64,000 nt of DNA, taken from NCBI RefSeq assembly GCF_016890225.1, contig NZ_JAFELM010000039.1, forward strand, positions 1-64,000, in the 5' to 3' direction. This document shows, in pieces, positions 14,712 to 22,551 of this stretch (position 1 is the stretch's first letter; each line of letters opens with the position of its first letter). Source of the stretch: Bacillus suaedaesalsae. GTDB taxonomy: Bacteria; Bacillota; Bacilli; Bacillales; SA4. The notes beneath the pieces are model-generated. The model was not told where the DNA came from. It saw nothing but the letters and a program-made list of their open reading frames with translations, and searched no databases. Made by a program: the position numbers and the translations under genes.

Positions 14712-15947
14712 TTACTTTAATAAATCTACTAGAATCGTTTTACCAGGAGATTCATTCCCAGAACGGTCTATCGTTGTAACTTTGAAGGTGGATATCTTTC
14801 CCTTATATTCATCCAAAGAATAACTGGTTAAATCCGTAGTTCCTTCTATTAATTGCACTACTGAGGAATCACTGTTCACTAGGTAAACTTTTACGTTGCT
14901 AAAGTCAGGGTCTGTTGGGTTCTTCCAACTAATTGTTCCTTTCGCACTATTACCTTTTGTATCTAGCGCTAAGTCTTCAACATCTCCTGGAGGTGTTTTA
15001 TCCTCTTCCAACTTCGTAGTTTTAACTTTTATTTGTACCCCTTCAGATTCTCTTCCATCTTTACCTACAGATTTAAGAATGTAAGTATATTCAGTATCCG
15101 AAGTTAGATTTACATCTGTAAAGGTTGTAGCTTTTACATCTTTTGCAATTGGTGCTGCTGCATTATTTTTATAAATATTTATGTGACTGAAGTTATCTCC
15201 TGTTGGTAATGTCCAACTTAATGTAATAGAATCGTGAGTGTGTGATTCTGTTAATCCTGTTACTTCCGATACTTCAACGCTTGGAGTAGGAGTAATTGGC
15301 TCAGTATTAGCGCAAGATGTTACAGAAATTTTATGGTCACTTTTAATATACGTGTATCCATTTTCGTCTGGATTATTTTTCGCTTCGTGACCTAAAGGTC
15401 TTCTTACGAAAAATTTATATAATCCATTTTCTGTTACATTTTCTTTAATAACTCCCCAACTTTTTTCACTAATATTAGGTACATTTCCGGTTGCTACCGG
15501 TTCTCCAATTTGGATCCCATTGTTGTCAACTTTGTACAAGTAATATTTCCATGTCGAGAATGACATTGTTTCTCCGCTATTAAAGATAGTCGTCATAACC
15601 TCGCAACCATTTACTTCAACTACTGAGCTATCAAAGCTTAAGGAACTCTTATCCCATTCATCATTATCAGGCGGTGCTCCTGGATCCCAACTTACATGCA
15701 AATGGTTTTTAATTCGCTCAATGTCATTAAAGTAAGCTCCAGTATCTGATGTTGCATAAGATAACGTCAGGATTGATACATACCAAATCGCTAAAACCCG
15801 AAAGAGTATTAGTAGCTTTTTACCTTTCCTTCTAAATCTCCTCATCCTCGTGTATCTAATAAGTATCCCTCCCTCACCTCTGCCTAGTAGAGACCTTGCT
15901 TTCTTATGTAGGAAAGAAGGAAAGAAGTTCGAAAACTTTATTTTCAT
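14712..15947 (-). CDS. tapA: TapA-like fibre assembly protein with fibronectin III domains
   Basis: About 411 aa. After a basic N-terminus and one hydrophobic segment comes AYFNDIERIKNHL, matching TapA AAFHDIETF. WDKSSLSFDSS, the single Cys in NGCEVMTTIFNSGE and KYYLYKVDNNG parallel the TapA domain up to about residue 215. A linker PITPTPSVEVSEV then leads into two fibronectin type III modules (about 228-320 and 325-414). TapA normally ends in a disordered acidic tail, so the FN3 pair is unusual. The start at 15947 follows AAAGGAAG; a later Met (MRRFRRKGKK) would give a more typical signal peptide but lacks a ribosome binding site. Confidence 0.85.
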   Translation of the reverse strand: MKIKFSNFFPSFLHKKARSLLGRGEGGILIRYTRMRRFRRKGKKLLILFRVLAIWYVSILTLSYATSDTGAYFNDIERIKNHLHVSWDPGAPPDNDEWDKSSLSFDSSVVEVNGCEVMTTIFNSGETMSFSTWKYYLYKVDNNGIQIGEPVATGNVPNISEKSWGVIKENVTENGLYKFFVRRPLGHEAKNNPDENGYTYIKSDHKISVTSCANTEPITPTPSVEVSEVTGLTESHTHDSITLSWTLPTGDNFSHINIYKNNAAAPIAKDVKATTFTDVNLTSDTEYTYILKSVGKDGRESEGVQIKVKTTKLEEDKTPPGDVEDLALDTKGNSAKGTISWKNPTDPDFSNVKVYLVNSDSSVVQLIEGTTDLTSYSLDEYKGKISTFKVTTIDRSGNESPGKTILVDLLK

Positions 15948-15987
15948 ATACTTCAACTTCCTTTTATTCTTTATTTAGAACCGAATT

Positions 15988-16003
15988 GTTCTCTTTAACG
16001 AAC
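15988..16003 (-). promoter_or_regulatory. SinR operator palindrome upstream of tapA
   Basis: GTTCTCTTTAACGAAC has the GTTC-N8-GAAC form and a GTTCTCT half-site matching the SinR consensus GTTCTYT. It lies 41 bases upstream of the tapA start. Confidence 0.65.
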
Positions 16004-16064
16004 TTTACAATCTGAGTATAGCCCCGTAAAAAAGAAAAGAAAACCCCCAAATTCACTCATTTTC

Positions 16065-16161
16065 GTTAAAAAGAACACACCATCTCTATTTATCTCCTAT
16101 TTCCTCCAAATATCTCATTATTTTGTTTTTTATAAAGAACATTATGTTTTATATAAAGAAC
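16065..16161 (-). promoter_or_regulatory. Cluster of SinR half-sites upstream of tapA
   Basis: The minus-strand GTTCTTT half-site occurs at 16070-16076 (as GTTCTTTTT), 16134-16140 and 16155-16161. The last two are in the same orientation with a 21-base period, about two helical turns. Both follow TATA on the plus strand (TATAAAGAAC). Such arrays are how SinR binds matrix promoters cooperatively. Confidence 0.6.
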
Positions 16162-16170
16162 ACCACAAAC

Positions 16171-16202
16171 CAAAAAAAATGCTAACTCCTATGAGTTAAC
16201 AG
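16171..16202 (-). terminator. Terminator of the second sinR-like gene
   Basis: Minus strand GTTAACTCATAGGAGTTAGC followed by eight T residues, starting 7 bases after the stop codon at 16209. Confidence 0.88.
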
Positions 16203-16208
16203 TCCTCT

Positions 16209-16523
16209 TTACTTCAATATCTCGATTAATTGTTTAAGCTTTTCTTTATTGATATTTGCTTTACTCATTTCAATGGCAAGCTCGATTACTTCCTGATCTA
16301 ATTCCTTTAGTGAGAGTTGTGGCTTCGTTATCTTTGAATAGATAACATGTGGTTGTACTTCCAATGCTGCCGCTAGTCTCTCAATGACATCAATACTGGG
16401 ATTTTTCTGTATCCCTCTTTCAATAAAGCTTAAATACGATTTAGATACGCCAGAGACTTTCGAAAGCTCACTTAATGTCATTCCTTTTTTCGTTCGAAGA
16501 TCCTGTATCTTTTTCCCATTCAC
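16209..16523 (-). CDS. Second SinR/SlrR-like repressor
   Basis: 104 aa. The HTH is KKIQDLRTKKGMTLSELSKV followed by SGVSKSYLSFIERGIQKNPS, closely related to SinR. The C-terminal LKELDQEVIELAIEMSKANI continues with EKLKQLIEIL, which keeps the SinI-like dimerisation helices. It is divergent in sequence from the gene at 11268 and lies in front of tapA. Perfect SinR-type palindromes occur both upstream and downstream. It may act as SlrR does, pairing with SinR, or as the dedicated local repressor. Confidence 0.88.
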   Translation of the reverse strand: MNGKKIQDLRTKKGMTLSELSKVSGVSKSYLSFIERGIQKNPSIDVIERLAAALEVQPHVIYSKITKPQLSLKELDQEVIELAIEMSKANINKEKLKQLIEILK

Positions 16524-16549
16524 GTTGTCTCCTCATTTCCATTTATTTC

Positions 16550-16578
16550 GTTCTCTGAAGTTGTTCTCTATAAAGAAC
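16550..16578 (-). promoter_or_regulatory. SinR operator sites upstream of the second sinR-like gene
   Basis: GTTCTCT at 16550-16556 and the palindrome GTTCTCTATAAAGAAC at 16563-16578. The latter is the best GTTCTYT inverted pair in the window, and it suggests autoregulation or mutual control with the SinR at 11268. Confidence 0.65.
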
Positions 16579-16679
16579 TAATATTTAATACAGTATACGT
16601 TATACAAAACTCAAATGTAAAGCAGTCAATTGTCCCGAATAGGTTACCAATAAATAGGACTAACCTACTGAAAATAAAA

Positions 16680-16713
16680 AAAGAACCACCAGCACTCGCT
16701 GATAGCTCTCTCA
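16680..16713 (-). terminator. Terminator of degSU
   Basis: AGAGCTATCAGC/GCTGGTGGTTCT pair over 12 positions (including G-U pairs) around the loop GAGT and are followed by TTTTTTT on the minus strand. Confidence 0.85.
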
Positions 16714-16721
16714 TTTCAATA

Positions 16722-17408
16722 TTATTTCACTTCCACCCAACCGTTCTTAATTGCCACAACTACAGCCTGCGTACGGTCATTTACGTTCATTTTCGTTAAA
16801 ATGTTACTTACATGGTTTTTAACCGTCTTTTCACTAATGAATAGTGATTCTCCAATCGTACGGTTACTTTGTCCATCTGCAAGTAACTGAAGAACTTCAC
16901 ACTCACGACGAGTTAACAAGTGAAGTGGACGTCTGATTTCAATTTCTTTTCTACCAGATGTTTTTGAATTTGCAGTTGTTGCTAAACGACGATATTCCTT
17001 CACTAGGTTATGTGTTACTTTTGGATGTAGGTAAGAACCGCCTTCTGCTACGATGTTTACGGCATCCACCAGCTGCTCTGCATCCATTTCTTTTAATAGG
17101 TAACCTTGAGCACCAGTTTTTAATGCATGTGTGACATAGTTCTCATCATCATGAATGGATAAGATGATAACCTTCGTATCTGGAAATTCTGCAATCAGTT
17201 GTGCCGTTGCCTCTACACCATTTAATGTTGGCATATTAATATCCATGATCACAACGTCAGGTTGATGCTTTTCTACAATGGCAAGTGCTTCTGAGCCATC
17301 TTCCCCTTCTGCAACTACTTCAAAGTTCGTTTCAAAATCTAAAATACGCTTTACGCCTTCACGGAATAGCTGATGATCATCAATAATTACGATTCTTGTT
17401 TTCTTCAT
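16722..17408 (-). CDS. degU: Response regulator DegU
   Basis: 228 aa. The receiver domain has [11 protein letters not shown], the phosphoacceptor Asp in VVIMDINMP and the Lys in GYLLKEMD. The LuxR-type HTH is [15 protein letters not shown]...[14 protein letters not shown]. It matches B. subtilis DegU very closely. It controls exoenzymes, competence and multicellular behaviour, all represented by neighbours here. The ATG at 17408 follows GGGAGGG. Confidence 0.98.
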   Translation of the reverse strand: MKKTRIVIIDDHQLFREGVKRILDFETNFEVVAEGEDGSEALAIVEKHQPDVVIMDINMPTLNGVEATAQLIAEFPDTKVIILSIHDDENYVTHALKTGAQGYLLKEMDAEQLVDAVNIVAEGGSYLHPKVTHNLVKEYRRLATTANSKTSGRKEIEIRRPLHLLTRRECEVLQLLADGQSNRTIGESLFISEKTVKNHVSNILTKMNVNDRTQAVVVAIKNGWVEVK

Positions 17409-17435
17409 CTGTTTCGCCCTCCCAAGCATTTTCCT

Positions 17436-18584
17436 TTATACGTTTAACGGTACTGAAATGATAATAATCGTTCCTGAACCCACTTTAGAGTCTACAGTTA
17501 ACTGACCCTCTAATAGCTCAACCCGTTCTCTCATTCCAATCAAACCGAAGCTTTTTTCTTTTGTTTGTTCTATATCAAAGCCTTTTCCATTATCCTTAAT
17601 AATTGCGATAATTTGGTTTCTTTGTATTTCTAATTTTACCGATATCTCAGATGCGTCTGCATGCTTGGTCGCATTTTGAACAGCTTCCTGTATCAACCTA
17701 AACAGTGCAACTTCCAATCGCGAAGGCAAACGCTTGTCTATTCCAAAATGGACAAACTTTATCTCTGCTTGCTTATGATAATCCTCAATTGTGTCTAAGT
17801 ATTTTGCCAAAGTTGGAACCAACCCTAAGTCATCTAACGCCATTGGTCGTAAGTCGTAAATAATACGACGAACTTCATATAAAGCATTTCGAACCATTTT
17901 ACGTAAGCTACGAATTTCTTCCATCGCTTCTTCTCCGCCACGTTCACGGTATACCCGCTCTACTAAGTCAGATCTCATCATCACATTTGCAAGCATTTGA
18001 GCAGGTCCATCGTGAATTTCACGTGAAAGACGACGACGTTCATCTTCCTGTGCTTCAATAATGCGTAACCCAAAGTCTTGTTTTTGTTTTGCATCTTCAA
18101 TTAAATCCCCAACAGCACGCAAGTCTGTATCTAAATAGTTTAACACAACCGAAATCTGCCCAACTAATGCCTCAGCACGTTCAATCGTCTCTTGCAGACC
18201 AACTAAACGTCTTTCAATTTCATCGCGTCTGTTTCGAAGTTGCTTTTCTCTTTGACGAATGACAGTAAGCTCCATTTGAATGCTGTGAGCCTTTTCATAG
18301 GCCTCACGTATTTCATCTTCCGAATAGTTTTTAAAGTGCTTGCTAACCTCTGAAAGCCTTTTCCTTGCAAATTTAGCATGTCCCTCTAGGCGATCGCCTT
18401 CCTCAATGGTCTCGAGTACTTTAGGCTTGATCGATTTCAACTCATCAGCAAGTGATTCAAATTCCTTTCGTGACTGCTCACCAATTCGAAAAATTTCATC
18501 TTTACTTGTTTCTACGGTACTCATCATCTTCTCTAAGATGTTATCGAGCATTTTACTATCGAACTTCGTCTTTTTTGTAGACAT
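17436..18584 (-). CDS. degS: Sensor histidine kinase DegS
   Basis: 382 aa, cytoplasmic. An N-terminal sensor and coiled-coil region (to about residue 180) is followed by the HisKA_3 box EDERRRLSREIHDGPAQ with the phosphorylated His. The HATPase has NATKHA, DNGKGFD and GLIGMRERV. It is the cognate kinase of DegU, 27 bases upstream. GGAGG precedes the ATG at 18584. A TATAAT at 18664-18669 (minus) is a plausible -10 for the operon, with a weak -35. Confidence 0.97.
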   Translation of the reverse strand: MSTKKTKFDSKMLDNILEKMMSTVETSKDEIFRIGEQSRKEFESLADELKSIKPKVLETIEEGDRLEGHAKFARKRLSEVSKHFKNYSEDEIREAYEKAHSIQMELTVIRQREKQLRNRRDEIERRLVGLQETIERAEALVGQISVVLNYLDTDLRAVGDLIEDAKQKQDFGLRIIEAQEDERRRLSREIHDGPAQMLANVMMRSDLVERVYRERGGEEAMEEIRSLRKMVRNALYEVRRIIYDLRPMALDDLGLVPTLAKYLDTIEDYHKQAEIKFVHFGIDKRLPSRLEVALFRLIQEAVQNATKHADASEISVKLEIQRNQIIAIIKDNGKGFDIEQTKEKSFGLIGMRERVELLEGQLTVDSKVGSGTIIIISVPLNV

Positions 18585-18801
18585 GTATATATTCCTCCAC
18601 ATTAACAGTACAAAAAGAACGTTAATATTACTAGCAACTTCGTACCCATTTCTCTGTACTCTTATTATAGGACAAAGGTTTCATATAAACCATGCTTTTT
18701 ATTTTAAATTCTTGTAACAAAATATTCGTAACTGTCAGCACTTTTATGTCGTCTAATGGTTATGATTTGAAAATATATCCTGCTTTAGGAAAATTAATTA
18801 A

Positions 18802-18830
18802 TTGAAGGTAGAACGATGTCGATTTATAAT
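18802..18830 (+). promoter_or_regulatory. SigA-type promoter of yvyE
   Basis: TTGAAG, a 17-base spacer and TATAAT. An inverted repeat ATGTCGA...TCGACAT (18816-18856) overlaps the spacer and -10 and could be an operator. The rest of the 18585-18899 gap carries only the degS leader on the other strand. Confidence 0.65.
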
Positions 18831-18899
18831 GTATACAGTATGTCCTTTTTCGACATAAAAAACAACCTGTCCACCCTCTAAATAGAAAGGGAGGAAAGC

Positions 18900-19532
18900 A
18901 TGCTGCTAAGCTACAAAACAATAAAAGGCAATGGCGAGCACGAGATCATTATTGAGAAATCTCGTTTTATTTGTTATATAGACCGTGCAACAACAGAAGA
19001 GGAAGCACAAGCATTTATCTCTAGAATAAAAAAAGCAAACGCAAATGCGAACCATAATTGCTCAGCCTATCTAATAGGAGAGCACGACCAAATCCAAAAG
19101 GCAAATGATGACGGGGAGCCAAGTGGTACTGCAGGTGTGCCCATATTAGAAGTATTAAAGAAAAAAGGGCTAAAAGGCACAGTTGTTGTCATTTCAAGGT
19201 ACTTTGGTGGCATAAAATTAGGTGCCGGGGGACTTATCCGCGCGTACGGAAAAGCTACATCAGAAGGAATAATTCACACTGGAATTGTTGAACGTAAGCT
19301 TATGAGGATTATGAGTGTAGTCGTGGATTACACATGGGTTGGTAAGATTGAAAATGAATTGCGGTCCTCTGAGTATCAAGTGAAGAGCGTGAATTATACT
19401 GAGAATGTGGAATTTGAGATATATGTGGAAGAAAACAGAACAGAGTCGTTTTGTGCGTGGATGATTGAGTTGACGAATGGGCAGGGTGAAATTATTCAAG
19501 GCACTTCAGAATATCTTGAGAAAGAAATATAA
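18900..19532 (+). CDS. yvyE: YigZ/IMPACT family protein YvyE
   Basis: 210 aa. Family motifs are HNCSAYLIG, DDGEPSGTAG, VVVISRYFGGIKLG and GGLIRAYGKA, followed by a C-terminal ferredoxin-like DUF1949 domain. Related proteins regulate translation-associated kinases or act in the stress response; the biochemical role in Bacillus is unclear. GGGAGG precedes the ATG. Its place between degS and tagU is conserved. Confidence 0.95.
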   Translation: MLLSYKTIKGNGEHEIIIEKSRFICYIDRATTEEEAQAFISRIKKANANANHNCSAYLIGEHDQIQKANDDGEPSGTAGVPILEVLKKKGLKGTVVVISRYFGGIKLGAGGLIRAYGKATSEGIIHTGIVERKLMRIMSVVVDYTWVGKIENELRSSEYQVKSVNYTENVEFEIYVEENRTESFCAWMIELTNGQGEIIQGTSEYLEKEI

Positions 19533-19574
19533 ATTTGCTTTAATGACCTTTTACAAAGCAAAAAAGGAGAAACT

Positions 19575-20549
19575 ATGGACAGAACTTCGTACAGAATACA
19601 AAAAAAACAAAATAAAAAGTCCCGTAAAAAATTAAAATTTATACTTATTCCTTTATTACTCATTGTACTCGTTGTAACTGGATATGGCTCATATCTAACA
19701 TATAAGTTAGCAAACGCTACAGCTGATGCTCAAAAACCATTAGAACGTGGAGAGAAATCTGAAAAACGTGAAACGCCGATCGATCCGGCAAAGGATAACT
19801 TTTCAGTATTATTCATTGGGGTAGATGAACGTGAAGGCGAAACAAATAGCCGATCTGATGCTTTAATTTTAGCTACTTTCAACAAAACAGAGAAAACAGT
19901 TAAGATGGTAAGTATTCCAAGAGACTCAAGGGTAACCATTCCAGGTAAAGAAAGAAAAGATAAAATTACCCATGCTCATGCTATAGGTGGGGCTGATTTA
20001 ACTATAGAGACAGTTGAGAATCTTTTTGATGTTCCTGTTGATTATTATGTTAAATTAAATTTCGATGCCTTTATTGAAATAATAGATGCACTAGGCGGGG
20101 TAACTGTAGAAGTACCAAAAACTTTCTCTGAACAGAATAGTAAGGATGAAAAAAATGCTATCACCTTATATGAAGGCGTACAAACTTTAAATGGTGAAGA
20201 AGCTTTGGCATTTGTTCGTATGAGGAAAAAAGATCCACTTGGTGATATTGGTAGAGGTGAAAGACAAAAACAGTTGATTACAGCAATCATTGAGAAAAGC
20301 GCCTCCATTTCATCAGTATCTAAATACGATAATGTTATCGATAGTATTGGGGATAATTTGAATACTAATTTTAGCTTTGGTAACTTAATTGCACTTCAAA
20401 CGTATTCAAAAGCTCTTAACTCCATAGATTCATTAAAATTAGAGGGTTATGACAATAATATTAATAGAATCTATTACTATGAATTGAAAGATGAATCTGT
20501 TGAAGATATTTCCTCTCAATTCAAGCAGCACCTAAATATAAATTACTAA
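19575..20549 (+). CDS. tagU: LytR-CpsA-Psr (LCP) glycopolymer ligase, TagU type
   Basis: 324 aa. Short basic cytoplasmic tail, one transmembrane helix (about 21-42), then the extracellular LCP domain with SVLFIGVDERE, SRSDALILA, MVSIPRDSRV and VRMRKKDPLGDIGRGERQ, the residues that bind the polyprenyl pyrophosphate. It transfers teichoic acids from lipid carrier to peptidoglycan. It follows yvyE and is ended by a strong hairpin. A paralogue is at 60769. Confidence 0.95.
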   Translation: MDRTSYRIQKKQNKKSRKKLKFILIPLLLIVLVVTGYGSYLTYKLANATADAQKPLERGEKSEKRETPIDPAKDNFSVLFIGVDEREGETNSRSDALILATFNKTEKTVKMVSIPRDSRVTIPGKERKDKITHAHAIGGADLTIETVENLFDVPVDYYVKLNFDAFIEIIDALGGVTVEVPKTFSEQNSKDEKNAITLYEGVQTLNGEEALAFVRMRKKDPLGDIGRGERQKQLITAIIEKSASISSVSKYDNVIDSIGDNLNTNFSFGNLIALQTYSKALNSIDSLKLEGYDNNINRIYYYELKDESVEDISSQFKQHLNINY

Positions 20550-20551
20550 TA

Positions 20552-20595
20552 AAATAACCATTCCTATTTTCATTAAGGAATGGTTATTTTTATAT
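20552..20595 (+). terminator. Terminator of tagU
   Basis: AAATAACCATTCC...GGAATGGTTATTT, a 13-bp perfect stem followed by TTATATTTTT. Confidence 0.88.
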
Positions 20596-20617
20596 TTTTC
20601 TGTTAAGAAAGTGACCA

Positions 20618-22537
20618 TTATTTTTTTATAAGGTTTCCAAAAATCACATTATCCGAGATTTCTAATTGTTGCATTGCTTGTTCATATTTTTTTTCACACT
20701 GTTTTACATCTATCTTATTATTGCGATTAACATCATAACAAACACCATTTTCAAAGATTCCATCTAGTGATGAATCATAATAGACTTCACCATCAGTAAA
20801 AGAGAGATCACGAAATACAGTAAGCCTATTTTTTTCATTGAGTAAGTTCTCCCCCATAAAATATTCCCCATTAACTTCTATTCCCAAGAAATGCATGAGC
20901 GTAGGGGTTAAATCTATTTGTCCACCTACTTGAGAATAAACACCTGCTCCTTGATTATCTGGAAGATGTATGAACAATGGTACCTCTCTTGTAATTTGTG
21001 CATAACTAAGTTCACCTTCATTAATTCCAAGCAGTTCAGTCATTCCTTCGGTACTCTTTAATGTCCCACTATCATGATCACCATAAATAACGAATACGGT
21101 CTCATTCCAGAGGCCTTCTTGTTTTAACTTTTTAATTGTTTGACCGATAGCATAATCAACATAGTGAAGTGACTGAAGATAGTTACCAAAGTCTGTCCCC
21201 TCATAAGAACCTAATTTTAATGTTTTATATTTTTCAGCAATCGTAAAGGGATGATGACTAGATAACCCAACCACAAAGGCATAAAAGTTACCATCTACTT
21301 TAACCAATTTATCAATAGCCTGTGATAACAGACCTTCATCTCCCAAGGTCCATCCTACTACTTCTCCGGGAGTAAAATCCTCTTTACTAACAAATTCATC
21401 TATCCCAATGTTTTTATACATTGCATAACGATTCCAAAAACTTGGCTCATATGAATGAAAAGCGATTGAAGTGTAATCATGATTTTTTAACACCATAGGT
21501 AAGGAATTGAATTCATTTCCAGCAAAACGGATATAAACTGACCCTGTCGAGACTGGATACAGTGATACATTCGATAAAAATTCCGCATCAGATGTCCTTC
21601 CCTGTGCTACTTGGTGATGGAAATTCTCAAAGTACATGCTTTCTTTCATTAAATCGTTAAGATTAGGTGTAATTTCCTGACCATTAACACTTTTACCGAT
21701 TACAAAATTTTGAAATGCTTCTGCTTGAAAGATAAATACATTTTTATCCTTTGCTACTCCAAAATAGTCTGTTTTTTGTTTTTGTAGTTCTTGATGTTTT
21801 TGAAACCATTTTTCAACAAACTCTTCTTGGGCTGCCGTAATCACTTTCTTATTTAATACATTGTCTTGAAGATACTTATATGAGTCGTGAGCATGAAAGC
21901 CTAATAGTCCCACAACATTATATACAGATACATTTGACCAGTTATTAATAAATAAGTTTTTTCCATATTGAGTCACATAATGGTTAACAGGTGTAGTAAA
22001 GGCAATGTATCCTATTACGAAAGCTAAAGCTGATAATACCAGTCTTGGAGTGAACTTTGATCTTACCTTACTATTTCTTACTTTATATACGATGTAAATT
22101 CCGAGTGGGATTGTAATAAGCAAGTCCACAAAAATTAATAAGTCCCCTATTCTAAAGAGATTAAAAATGCTATCCCATAAATCTGATGCTTGACCAGCCT
22201 GAAATAATACTGGAACGGTAATTATGTCATAAAAATATCTAAAGTAAATAACATCAGAAATTACTACAATTGTAATAAATACATTTAATACCATAAGAAA
22301 AATCAGCTTGTATGTTCGAGGCAAGAGTAATATCCAAAAAGACAATAATAAAGCGCTTCCGATACTTACCATAATCATAGTTGGCTTTACAAAAACTAAC
22401 CCGGTATACTTTGCAAATATATAAACTTTGACCATGAACAAAGCAATAAATATTCCGTAATCAAGATTTCTTAGAATAAAAAGGATAAAATCTCTTACAA
22501 CTTTTTTAAATTTCCCCTCTGATATAGTAGAACCCAT
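20618..22537 (-). CDS. ltaS: Lipoteichoic acid synthase (LtaS family)
   Basis: 639 aa. Five predicted transmembrane helices (to about residue 210) precede an extracellular sulfatase-like domain: FQAEAFQNF metal site, catalytic Thr in QGRTSDAEF, SYEPSFWNR, GLSSHHPF and YGDHDSG. It polymerises glycerol phosphate from phosphatidylglycerol. Near the C-terminus, after the usual domain, DVNRNNKID resembles a calcium-binding loop, followed by SDNVIFGNLI typical of LtaS ends. GGAG precedes the ATG. It lies 14 bases after an FAD oxidoreductase gene. Which LtaS paralogue it is cannot be decided. Confidence 0.92.
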   Translation of the reverse strand: MGSTISEGKFKKVVRDFILFILRNLDYGIFIALFMVKVYIFAKYTGLVFVKPTMIMVSIGSALLLSFWILLLPRTYKLIFLMVLNVFITIVVISDVIYFRYFYDIITVPVLFQAGQASDLWDSIFNLFRIGDLLIFVDLLITIPLGIYIVYKVRNSKVRSKFTPRLVLSALAFVIGYIAFTTPVNHYVTQYGKNLFINNWSNVSVYNVVGLLGFHAHDSYKYLQDNVLNKKVITAAQEEFVEKWFQKHQELQKQKTDYFGVAKDKNVFIFQAEAFQNFVIGKSVNGQEITPNLNDLMKESMYFENFHHQVAQGRTSDAEFLSNVSLYPVSTGSVYIRFAGNEFNSLPMVLKNHDYTSIAFHSYEPSFWNRYAMYKNIGIDEFVSKEDFTPGEVVGWTLGDEGLLSQAIDKLVKVDGNFYAFVVGLSSHHPFTIAEKYKTLKLGSYEGTDFGNYLQSLHYVDYAIGQTIKKLKQEGLWNETVFVIYGDHDSGTLKSTEGMTELLGINEGELSYAQITREVPLFIHLPDNQGAGVYSQVGGQIDLTPTLMHFLGIEVNGEYFMGENLLNEKNRLTVFRDLSFTDGEVYYDSSLDGIFENGVCYDVNRNNKIDVKQCEKKYEQAMQQLEISDNVIFGNLIKK

Positions 22538-22551
22538 TTATTCTCCAACCT

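Noticed and set aside
15844-15947. Downstream Met as the tapA start (MRRFRRKGKK)
   Set aside because: It gives a tidy signal peptide, but the only GAGG is immediately adjacent to the ATG; the upstream start has AAAGGAAG at good spacing. The question stays open.
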